Source: Blattamonas nauphoetae
Taxonomy: Eukaryota > Preaxostyla > Oxymonadida
Direction of reading: 5' to 3'
DNA length: 64,000 nt
Assembly (NCBI GenBank): GCA_033064195.1
Contig: JARBJD010000107.1
Coordinates: 62,001 to 126,000, forward strand
In this document: positions 21,409 to 32,107 of the stretch, one piece after another
How positions within the stretch are numbered: position 1 is the stretch's first letter
Layout of the letters: each line of letters starts with the position of its first letter
Notes under the pieces: generated by a model
The model's input: the letters and a program-made list of their open reading frames with translations, nothing else
What the model was told of the DNA's origin: nothing
Databases searched by the model: none
Translations under genes and position numbers: made by a program

Positions 21409-22866
21409 TTATACTACCGGACACGACGTCTTGATCCGGCTGTAAAACGGTTTTATTTTTCCGAATAAAGAGACTATATTTTTTAATTTTCTATCAATGA
21501 TAATTGAGAGAGTTCAACACCTTGTGACAAAAAATTGGACACCAAAAAATTCTGAATGACGTGAAAACTGTAAAACAAAATTAATGAAGGACATGCTCTT
21601 CGCGACATGACACGTGATTCACCTCATCCTGCTCGATCCCTGTAACTTTAAATTGTTTTAACTTTACGAGAGTATCACTCGAGGAGTAAATTACAGAATG
21701 AGAGAACGATGTTTTCATTACTTTCTTGTGGGATCGAGTTCTCACCTCCCACGATTTTTGGATGAAGGAAGTCTATTGTGACGTAAATCGCATAATTTTC
21801 AAAAAGAATTGAAACGAACGTTCACGAAATGTATTTGATGAGGTTAAAGTCGAAAAAGATTGATTGAACGTATTTCTGACCGATATTGATCTGTTTGATT
21901 CTTGGAAGTTATATCCAGTTTCTTGTTTCAACCAGTATTATCACTGAGAAGGACCCGTGAGTGGTGGTGAGGGTCCATCTTTCCCTCAGTGCGAAATGTG
22001 ACGAATGATCAAGGTATTGTTTTCCGTCAATGATCTCTTCCGTCACGACAAGTTTTCAGTTTCAACTCATCCCTGCACATCACCAAATCCCAAGTTTGCT
22101 GAGATGAATACACAACCTTGATTCTCAGCGTGGTGTGTCTTTTCTCTTTGTGACTTCTTGAATTTATCTAGTCAATTCTCACACAGATTCTTCACAACAC
22201 CAAACTGACAAAGCTCATGAAAGAAACATTTCGAAAGAGTCTCATTTTCAAAGGCGTGGCGATTTGAAAATGATGGAGAAGAATGTGAGGAACTCTGTGC
22301 GCTTTGTGAAGACCAATTCGATACACTTTGACGAATCGCTGGAAGAAACAGTGTGATTTTTGATTTTGATGGCTCCATTTCGATGAACAGCTGAACAGTA
22401 TGACACGTTTTTGAATCCAATTCGAACAGAATGCAATGTCTTGATGGTTTCGTGCTGTGGCTGGCCTTTTCATTTCACAACTAACTGTTGATCGTCTGTG
22501 TTCACCGCATCGGTGTCCTTGGATACTACATTGACACAGTTATGGAGCGAGCGAGTTGACTCTAATCTTCCTTCTCCTTTTCTTCATTTCATCTGCTTCT
22601 ATCATTCTCTTGACATTCACAATCTTGGATCCATGCAGGAGTGATATCGGATGTGAATCACGTGTCATGTCGTTCGGAGTATGTCCCCCTACAGTAGCAT
22701 TTCATGTCATTCTCTCTTATTTTTCACTGTTGGTTTTCCAAAAAAATCACAGAGATGGAGAACTCAAGGTAGTTGATGATAGTGAAAAAGGAACTCTCAA
22801 CTCTCTCTTGTTATGTCAAAAAACAAAAATTACAGCCGGATCAGGTCGTCGTGTCGGGCAGTATAA
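21409..22866. repeat. Possible 1.46-kb element with 35-bp inverted ends
   Basis: The sequence at 21,409-21,443 (starting TTATACTACCGGACACGACG) matches the complement of 22,832-22,866 at about 31 of 35 positions. The right copy lies within the outer edge of the palindrome's left arm; the matching stretch on the right arm (about 40,195-40,213) preserves only the first part. No clear target duplication is visible and no transposase lies between, so this is a putative non-autonomous element. Confidence 0.35.
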
Positions 22867-22973
22867 TCACACCACGATAAAACCGGTTTTGTGGAGGGCC
22901 TAAAACAAGAAAAGATATCGTGAAATGTCCAAAAAAAGACAATAAGCTCTTCTTCTTGATACAAGGATTAGTT

Positions 22974-25900
22974 TCAACCCTCCTCCAAAACACGTTGGCG
23001 AAGCCCGATTGGTGTATCGTCGCCAGATGCTTGTTCCAAAACATGAATGTTGTTATCCTTCTCATAGTGCCCAATTCTGGGGGGTTTTGCATGCCGCGGG
23101 TCTGGGAACAGTTTACCCAAAGCCGGTAAAGAAAACGATCGTCCCCCGTTCGGACAGCAAAGAAGACCCGCAAAGTCCTTCCGAGAAAAATGTGCTCCTT
23201 CAAGACGTTCAAAGAGCAGACAGTGTGCTTCAGTGATACTGTCCCTGATTATGGTCATCTCTTCTTTGAGGATAGTCTGTAGTGATTTGCCCTTCAAAAC
23301 CTCCCTTTCTCGAAAACTCTGAAACATTTTCGTCATGTTTTCCTTTGTGGCGGATAATTGACTGGAGATGCAATTCCACACCAAGTATGTGCTAGAACTT
23401 AAGGCGAACGTGCGTAAAACCAGGTTTTTCAATGTTGACTTTTCTTCTTTGGACAATGTCGATGTAGATTCAATTAGTTCTTCCAATTTCACTTTTTCTT
23501 GATAGGTCAGAGATTCGAAATGATTCACAGCATTCTCGAGAGACACGATATCAGTCTTTGGACACCCTTGTGTCCTGATTTTCGTGACGAGTTCACTTCG
23601 CTCGTTTTTGGTGAGGGCAGAAGGTTTGGGCATAATTTTGCATCTGAGATCATCCGGCAGTCTTGGATAGCCAGACACTAGAGCAATCAGTGTGTCCTGA
23701 GCAAACAGCGTGTTCTGAGCAATCAGTGTGTCCTGAGCAGACTGCGTGTTCTGAGCAAGTAAAGACTTTGAACAAGTTTTGATTTCTTTGATCAGGTCTT
23801 CTGTTTTGCCCCGTTCCGGCACTTCTTTCGAAAACAAGGCGCGCAAATAATCGAGTTCCTTTGGTTCGATTAATCCTTTCTTTTTGATATTATCGAATGT
23901 TTTTTCCCAGGATTTGGAATCATTCTGACGGAGTTGATCATCAGGTGTCGAATTTGTATCCGAAGATTTATCTACATAGACCTCCACAAGACGGAAGAGA
24001 TCTTCCCGGGATTGATCATGGAAGGGAGTCTTGAGAAATGATTCGAGAGTGGCTTCGTCAGACTTGCTTATGGGTGCATGGACCATCATACCTGCTATTA
24101 AGAGCCACCGATCATGTAGTTGCAATGGTTCAAAGGGGCGATAGTTTCGGATAAATTGTTGTGCTTGAACCCGTGCGTCTTTCATGATCCAAGGAATCAG
24201 GAGACTCCGGAACCAGCGAGACAGAAGGGCGTCATCTTCCAAACATTTGAAATCAAAGGAGTCTTTTTGAAATTCAATGAACGGTCTGTCGTCGTTCGTG
24301 AGGCAATCTACGAATGGTTTCAGTCGTTCATGTGCGATAGAATAGCCGTTCTCGAGTCTCAGTTCCATGTGGTCAAGAGTAGACAAATCCTCGGGGATCA
24401 GTGACGGAGAGTCGAGATACTTACAACAGTTCCCCAAAATCTCCCAAATGTGATTTCGTGTCCCATTCACAACAGAGATCAACAACAGGAGATCATATTC
24501 GTTGAGCGTTTGTTCTTTCAAGCATGGGATTCGATCATAGAGTAGAGCAAGATCAGCTGAGATGAGAGGAGTCTTCGCCGCCTTCATCTTGAGGAGACGA
24601 ATAACTTCAGAATGTGGAAGCGGTTTGTCATTTTCAATGTAACCCTTGAACATTGACTGGGCTGTGGGGGGTGATTGAGGATGATCTGGCGACAAGAGCA
24701 GAGTCCGGATTTCGGATTGTGTGAAACACATGGCCTGATTGACGGTGACAGGCAGAATCCCAAAGCAGCTCGTCGGAACATGCATTGGACATATTGGGAT
24801 GCTCTCGTCCTCCCACAATTCAAGATCACCGAAGGACGGATTGGGTGGAACCCTTTCTCCTGGAATGATCTGTCTTTCTTCCTCAGAAAATCGGACTTGA
24901 TATCCATAGATCCATAGATGCACCATCTGTAATGTGGCATACAGATGACTTTTTGGATCTGAAACATCTGGCGGACGATATTTATCTGAATCATCCCCAT
25001 CAGATTCTTCATCCGAATCATCCCCACCAGTTTCTTCATCCGAATCATCCTCATCAGTTTCTTTATTCGAATCATCCCCACCAGTTTCTTCATTCGAATC
25101 ATCCCCACCAGTTTCTTTATTCGAATCATCCCCACCAGTTTCTTCATTCGAATCATCCCCACCAGTTTCTTTATTCGAATCATCCCCACCAGTTTCTTTA
25201 TTCGAATCATCCCCACCAGTTTCTTTATTCGAATCATCCCCACCAGTTTCTTTATTCGAATCATCCCCACCAGTTTCTTTATTCGAATCATCCCCACCAG
25301 TTTCTTTATTCGAATCATCCCCATCACGTCCTTTCACTGGATCATCCAAATCATATATGGTTGTGAGAAGGAGCTTAAACCGTGGGAGTTCGAAATCGTG
25401 AGATTGGTTAACCAAGTCTTTTGAAATCGGCAACACAAGTGAAAAAAAGTTTGGCAGAGGCTGTGTTGGGTGGATTGTAAATACACTGCTCTTTGGATTG
25501 TGTGGTTCCACAGCAGCAGGAGGAGCAAACCTCGTCATCGGTTGTTTCACAGCGATCATCGTCACGTCCATCATGTCGAATGTTCTGGGGCCTTTGTTGA
25601 CGTTTGGAAGCCATCCTTTTTTCGGATACGTCAGTGTAAGTTCGTAAACTCGCTTTTGATCACGAGAATGAATGTCGCCACTGTTTGAAGATTGGTCCCA
25701 CAGGTTGAAATAAAACTTGGTATTGAGCTCTTCCAATGGAACCCCCTCAACGGGCTCGGGATGATCAAACATTCCAACGCCAACATCTGAAGAGGTGATG
25801 GTCCATGCAGTGTCTTCATAGGATCCTTCGGTTGGTTCTTTGAGTTGTTTTGTGAGAATATGCGTGCAACGATGATCGACAAACAGATCCTCCAAGATGA

Positions 25901-28656
25901 GTCCACAGTAATAGCATCGAAAATGATTCGGATTGTGATTTTCAGAGAGAGGGTTAACACTGTTCACCATCAACCGTCCGCTGCTTTTGATGGTCTCGAG
26001 GCTTTTGACATTAGGATCATAACTCATTTTCCAAATATTGCCTTGATCCATGAAAAAAGTCTGTGGAAGCACCTTTTCCGTAGTTGCACTTGCCTTTATG
26101 CGGTCGTGTCACATAGAAGAGATAAGGATATATCTGGTCCAGACGGAGGCTGTAGACTTTACTGAGGAGACTGGTCCAAAGATACATCAGATTGGGGCCG
26201 GAGTCGCACAGATCATGCTTTTTGTTCAATGTTGATTGGATGAACATCACAGACAGTTTGTCGATTGTCAGCTGTCCTTCGTTTTCATACACTTGGAAGA
26301 ACAGCAAAATTGAGTCAAACCCAACATTGTTTGCACCCAACGGATTCAGATAGAATGTGAAGCACTTCAAACGTTCGGGGTCGACTTGCTGTGACGTGGT
26401 TTGTGTCGGGTGTGATGGTTCGTGTGGCTGTGCACCCATCGTAAGTTCTTCTGAAGTAATATAGGACCTCTGCAGACAATTCTCGAACAGATATTCAGCA
26501 TTTTGGGGGAGGTCTTTGAGGTCGTCTTTTATTGAAATTGTTTTGAGATCCGGGAGTTCGACAGATCTAATGCTTGACGGGCCTCGCAAGAAGACGTAAG
26601 TTTCTCCGAGAGTTGGTGGGAGCTGGATTCCAACATTTTCAACTGAATTCTGGGACGGTTTCAAAATAGGTCTGCCGGAAAGAGCGCGTTTGGGCTGATG
26701 GATGTAAAATCCTTGAACAATCGCATCCGAAACGAATGTGTGGAAAGCTGCCCCCTTCTCTTGAGAATGGTCTGAATGGTCCTTGACTGATTGGAGAAAT
26801 CTGACATAGCTCGTTTTTTCCTGCACTCCGAATACATGTAATATATTGCGTTTCGCCAAATCCGTTGCAAATTCTGTGTGCCAGTTTGTGCAGTCGAACT
26901 GTGGACATGTGAAATGAATCAGTTTGTGTGAGACCTGCGGAGAAAAGAGGTTTTTTACACTTTTTGGGATCCCCGTTTTCTTATCACTTGAGACGCGTGC
27001 AAGTGCGCCAGCACTTAACGATGAAAGCGTGACAAAGCGTGGGATGAAAGAGAAGAGTTCAACTCCACGCTGAATATCTGACATGGGTTTGGGAGTCGGT
27101 TTGATTCCATTTTGATTCGGGTTCGCATTGAGGAAGGCAGCTTCCTCCTGAGGAGTGTACTTCGGAACGACGGACTCGATGAGAATGCGTGGTCGAACCT
27201 TATCTATTTCTTCATATGTCCTCCATCTCGAACCCTTGGGTGAACTGAAGAGAACATGGAAGTCGTCTGGGTTCAGGCTATGTGTGCTGGAAATTTCAAG
27301 GCTGGGAAAAATGAGGAGAAACGACACAAACTCGTCGATGACATGCCACCTGGTGCCCTTGAGATTGTTCTGAATCGAGTAATAATTGATAGTTGATCCA
27401 GGTATGATTCTCGATCCTTTCTTGATGATTGATCCAGCGTCGATATATTCATCGGGACCGATCGTCTCTGCTTGGGGGAAGCTATGAGATGGTACATCGA
27501 TATCCCTGAGGGTCACGTGTGAATCTGCTTCGAAGAAGGTACCGGCCTCAACAATTTGATCGAATTCTGTGATTTCTTCCCCCAGAACGATTCTTGACGT
27601 TTTTACGAGTCCGATGTTTTGAATCTCGTCTGCTCCATCATTGAATCGATCTGGATTGGCACTGTTCTGAAAAAGATTTGATTTTGCGCTCAGTTTTGAT
27701 CCTTTTACCAAAATCTTTTGATCCATGACAGTGTGAGGCCCATCCATAATTTCCTGTTTAATCACAATGAAATTGGAGCCTTCTGCGATATACGATCCAC
27801 TAACGATGTTTGATGCTTGTGTGATAAATACGTCCTCATCGAGGATTAGTTGTTGTTCGCCTTTCCATGTGTCAGTCCCCATCATAAGACGGATGAAATA
27901 GGGGAAGTACTCCACACTTGGCACAGAGATTTGTCCCAGAAAAGAAGCCGTTGAGGGTGGTGATTTCGGATCAACTCGATATGTTATTGAATTGTATGGC
28001 TGCTCCTTCTTCAAATCTTCTTTGGGTTGTGATGGTGGTTCGAAGTAATAGACACCATACGTGTAGAGATACGAAGGCGTATCAAAGTCGATCGACTGGC
28101 CATTGATTTTCGTTTTGATCTTCACTTTTCCAGTATCCTTTACGTCGTCGACTATAGAAAATACAAACGCCCCTTCTCCTTTCTTTATTGTCGTGACATT
28201 CTGAAATCGATGATTGAACAATGCAAAGTGACATACATTCACGCCAGAACTCATCAACAATGTGATGAATGGATATCTGCAGGTGGATTTCCCTATTCCA
28301 GGTGTTCCCGTCACAACATTGAGAAACGTGGGGAAATTCACCTGAGTGGTCATTTCGGGTAATTCTGGTCGTTGTATTGCAAAAATCTGCGCGTTGACAA
28401 TGATGTGACCAAAGAGAGAGTATGTTGATGAGCGGAACAAGTACGAGACAAGTTGTCGAGATTCATTACAGTCACGTGCAGCTGTTGGAAATGTCTGAAA
28501 GAAGAAACGGGTAAGATCCGAAAGCTGTTCATTTGTAAGTGTAGTTTCGAAATTAAGAAAGTCATTGCGTTGAAGCACCCCAACACATGAATCAACGACG
28601 AGCTGAAGCTTTCGGATGAGGGACAGGCCATTCTGGACGGTGCCCAAACGATCCAT
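22974..28656 (-). pseudogene. RHS/Crinkler-like P-loop NTPase gene, left-arm copy
   Basis: The N-terminal region holds a clear Walker A motif, VTGTPGIGKST, in the form typical of the RHS / Crinkler (CRN) class of P-loop proteins, which in trypanosomatids and oomycetes join an NTPase to a nuclease-like C-terminal region. Further features that fit are IPRFVTLSS downstream of the NTPase and GAAFHTFVSDAIVQGF, reminiscent of the FE..h..l..GG pattern of that class. A C-x2-C...H-x3-H cluster (CYYCG...DHRCTH), an acidic repeat tract and a long helical C-terminus follow. The start MDRLGTVQNG is shared with the right-arm copy. The copy looks broken, about one break. Family assignment rests on the P-loop context and is moderate; function is unknown. 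Confidence 0.45.
24995..25325 (-). repeat. 27-bp acidic-repeat tract, about 12 units (left arm)
   Basis: Tandem 27-bp units encode GDDSNKETG-type repeats within the RHS/Crinkler-like gene. The right arm has only about three units at the matching place, which accounts for nearly all of the length difference between the arms (about 250 bp). Confidence 0.85.
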
Positions 28657-28980
28657 TGGTTCTTGTGACAGCTAAGGTGTGCTCGCTGAATTGACTGAAA
28701 CAGAGCAGAGGGGTATTTAACTGTTAGATCTAGAATTCTCAAATCATGGTCTGTTCCCTTCATTATCACTTTTCAAGGCTCGCACCATGAATTCCCAACT
28801 TGAATTCCAAAAATAGATCACTGCATGTCACATAATTTGAAAACCAATTTTATCCTCACAAACAGACAGTTCATGAAGAATGAACGATGTCGCCAATTCT
28901 GCCGTCTTAAAATTCGATTGGATGTGCATTTCAGAAATGTCCCGCTCAATTTCAGTGGATATGTCGACCTTGTTCTGACA

Positions 28981-31201
28981 CTACGTTTTGATTCTCTTGG
29001 CAAGATCAGGACACGAACGACTCTTTTGGAGAATTGCGAGTTGGTCTCGGAGGAATGCCATGAGTTGCACGGTCCTATCCGAATAACTGCACGGCAAATT
29101 GAACAAGGTGTGCTTGATTCCATCTTCGGACACAGAATCGAGGATGGTTGATGGGTCTGGAGTGTTCAAGAGAAAGCAGCACAGGGCATCAAGAAAAAGA
29201 TCGACAGAAATGTCGGCGAGACGATGGTTGCATCGAAGCCACTTGAAAGCGAAGAGGGCGTCAAGAAGGTGACTCTGTTCGATTTCTGCGAAGATCGCCT
29301 CACTTGGATGGCGGACCAAGCTATGAACAACAAACAAATCATTAAAAAACGATGTAGAGGTCTCATCTAACAGCCTGCTTGACAGAAACCGAAGAAAATC
29401 CTGACATGGTTGGAATCCAGGGAACGTTTCATTCAGGACATGCCATGCGTGCTGCTCTGTGCCTCCTGCAGTGTTCGAAAAACAAAAAGACAGTTTCTGC
29501 AAAGCTGCTTGGATGTGTTTTGTGAATGTGTTTGGGATGTTAATGTGGCCATGATCTTGAATTCGCAAAGAGGTGAGGTCGAAAGCAAGTTCTTCTTCCG
29601 TTGCGAGATTGTCACAATCGACAGTCAGCAGGATTTTGAGTGTTTCTTTCCACAATTCTCCATGGGTCTCATTCATTGCATCCAATTGTGCCAAAACAAG
29701 CACAGACCAATCAAGAGCGAGTCTGTCGTCCCAAATCGTCTGGATGATGTAGAGACACTGTCCGAGTGCAGGAAGAAGACCAGCATTGATGTAGAAATCA
29801 ACCACATCATCCCTCCCACCCAGGGCTGTTCCAAGGAGTAACGAAATCTTCGTGATGATATCAAAGTATCCCTCTAACTCTGTCACAACGGTGGTCTGGA
29901 AGGCACTGCAGTCCAAGGATTGGATGTCTGTCTGCATTTCGCGTGCTTGTTTACGGCGTTGAACAATTCGGTGTTGGAGCTGGGCAAGATTCAAAACGGT
30001 GAGAGCACGATATGCACTGGACAGACCATCACATGCGAACGACAGGAGGGAAATCGCAAGGTGTGGGAACGTTTGGATGTGAGAAGGGAAGAAGGACGGC
30101 ATGGGAACTTGATAGAGGGCAGAGGTGATCGTTTGGAGTTGATCCTTGTCAACCAGGAGTAAGTTAACAGCATTGTCAACGCAATGAGAACAACCTGACA
30201 CGAACATCAGAAAAATAAAGCTGGCGATCTCCGCCGGGATGGACGTTTTGGTGACTATCGCGAGATTTCTGAAGGTTTTGAGGAGATAATGGGGCGATGC
30301 TGCGTATTCCGGTAAAACCATTACTGTCTGAGGAAATGCCAGCACTGATGATTGTGGGATATTCCCAAGTGACTGGAGATGCCAGGCTGGCTTTTCGACA
30401 AATCTTGTTGCGAGCAGCGTCAGAGATGGTACAAAAGTATCGAAAATGCCGAGTGCCTCGAGAACACAAGCAAAGTCGTGTTGATCATGATCAAAGATCG
30501 TGATGTTGTTGAGGAAGCGCCAGGTCTGAATCAGTGTGAATGACGAAAACAAGAAAACCATTGAAATGACTCCGAAGAGAAGAGCTTTGAGTAAAATGAA
30601 AGATTGCTCTGAGAATATCCTCACCAAAGCAATGATGAACATCGTCTGTAGGCAAGACGGCTTCTCAAGACAATCCAACGAGAATCAAGGACAGAATGCT
30701 TCAAACCAATGTTCGCGAATATCCACAAGATTTCAACCTTGAAGAACGTAAACAACCATAAAACCCAACCGTAATCCTTTCATCCTGCGTACACATCAGA
30801 TGTCGGATCAAAATGGGAATCGCATTATGCTGAATCAGTCTTTCGCAGGTTCCGACGGTATGAACTGTGAAGAAAGTCAACGGAAGAAGAATGGCTCACT
30901 GGTTAATTCCCGAAGGGCCATGATTAGTTCAAGAATATCTAATCGGTCCTCTGCACACAGATCTGCAAGAATGCTGTTGAGGTCCTGACACTAATCATCT
31001 GAGAGGATGCTTGGAACAAACCCGGTCTGACAGAGTTAGACTTTGCATGTCACGGTCAGTTCTATCAATGTCGTGATCAAATGTGGTTCTTCTTCGATTG
31101 CGAAGAACAATTGTGTTCATTTGAGTCGATCGTTCCTGTTCTGATGTATTTTGCACATAGTTCAGGTGCTCCGAGAAGCGAGTGTGATTGGTTTCACTCA
31201 T
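28981..31201 (-). CDS. ARM-repeat protein, importin-alpha-like (left-arm copy)
   Basis: The ATG at 31,201 opens a short N-terminal exon with a basic cluster (VLRNRRRTTFDHDIDRTDRD) reminiscent of an importin-beta-binding segment. Micro-introns of 31, about 35, 32, 26 and 45 nt then join exons into a continuous armadillo-type solenoid. The second ARM unit reads DERITVEILWIFANIG across an intron, close to the importin-alpha consensus (..ESAWALTNIASG); later units include KPAWHLQSLGNI and TFRNLAIV. Importin-alpha proteins carry nuclear-localisation-signal cargo to importin-beta; ARM proteins also have other roles, and the NLS-binding tryptophan/asparagine array is only partly recognisable, so general ARM function is the safe call. 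All junctions are in frame in this arm. The start lies about 40 bp from the foldback element at the palindrome axis, so the promoter must sit in or across it. Confidence 0.65.
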
Positions 31202-31241
31202 TTTTGTGTGTGGTGAAGACGGTTGTCCAAGAATGAACCCA

Positions 31242-32067
31242 TACAGGGATGGCTCGAAGAACTGGGACCGAATGGTTCTCCCTCAATGTTGCATTATTTC
31301 ACTTTTCCTTCAAATTCACCAGTGAAAGTGATCATTCTCCTTATTTTCAAAAAACACCGAGATAATCTAAAAGTCGACAAAATGAAGTGCGGGTGTTTGC
31401 AATCAATTGTCCCTTGCCCTATCGAGTGGTCCTCTGTGACTCTCGTCCAACAAACTTCGCCTCCATCATGCGTATGTTCCTCTTCTTCATTATTTTCTTC
31501 CTTTTTAGCCTTTCCAGCGCGAATGAGTTTGTGACTTCCTGCTCACTCAATTGGGCAAAGATGCGTTATTGAACCCTGAAAATGGTATGACATGCTAGTT
31601 TAAGTCTTTTAACCTTTCTCTTCCATTTCGGTGGTTGTCGTGCCTTTTTGTAGACTTTCAGAGGATGATCGCCAAAAACAGGCCAATTTTGTCATAATTT
31701 GGCTAGATCTGTGACAATAAACAGGACAGGGGGAATTCAATAACTCATATTGGCCCAATTGTGGGATCTGAAAATCACAAACTCATTTGTGCTGAAAATG
31801 CTGAAAAGGAAGAAAATAATGAACAAGAGGAACATACGCATGATGGAGGCGAAGTTTGTTGGACGAGAGTCACAGAGGACCACTCGATAGGGCAAGGGAC
31901 AATTGATCGCAAACACCCGCACTTCATTTTGTCGACTTTTAGATTATCTCGGTGTTTTTTGAAAATAAGGAGAATGATCACTTTCACTGGTGAATTTGAA
32001 GGAAAAGTGAAATAATGCAACATTGAGGGAGAACCATTCGGTCCCAGTTCTTCGAGCCATCCCTGTA
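31242..32067. mobile_element. Foldback element at the palindrome axis
   Basis: Two inverted arms of about 330 bp, starting TACAGGGATGGCTCG at each outer end, flank a 162-bp unique spacer (31,574-31,735). The outer 145 bp of the two arms are identical, but the inner parts differ at many positions, far more than the neighbouring gene arms do. A third copy (40,992-42,799) has the same asymmetric inner sequence, so the element existed, with diverged arms, before the large inverted duplication. No transposase is encoded; a 103-codon open frame in each arm is symmetrical by-product and probably not a gene. Confidence 0.75.
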
Positions 32068-32107
32068 TGGGTTCATTCTTGGACAACCGTCTTCACCACA
32101 CACAAAA

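Larger units (their letters stand above)
18669..22696. other. Gene-poor region with scattered inverted repeats
   Basis: The first 200 bp are C-rich decay of the minisatellite. Beyond that only weak coding signals appear: a minus-strand stretch at 19,081-19,404, a plus-strand stretch at 21,112-21,468 and a minus-strand stretch at 22,172-22,473, none with a recognisable motif. Three inverted-repeat structures (about 20,049, 21,131 and 21,409/22,866) are listed separately. Base composition is AT-richer than in the flanking gene clusters. Confidence 0.45.
22697..31573. repeat. Left arm of a 17.5-kb near-perfect palindrome
   Basis: Every base from about 22,860 to 31,573 has an inverted partner between 31,736 and about 40,195; positions pair around an axis at 31,654.5 near the centre, drifting by about 250 bp further out because one tandem repeat differs in copy number. 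The outermost homology (22,697-22,728) is separated from the rest by about 107 bp that the right arm lacks. Substitutions between arms are very few across both genes, so the duplication is recent or is kept alike by gene conversion. The arm carries an RHS/Crinkler-like gene and an ARM-repeat gene, both on the minus strand. Confidence 0.9.

Noticed and set aside
31223-32086. A 103-codon gene in each arm of the foldback element
   Set aside because: It is a mirror by-product, the inner part diverges without sign of coding constraint, and it recurs broken in the third copy.
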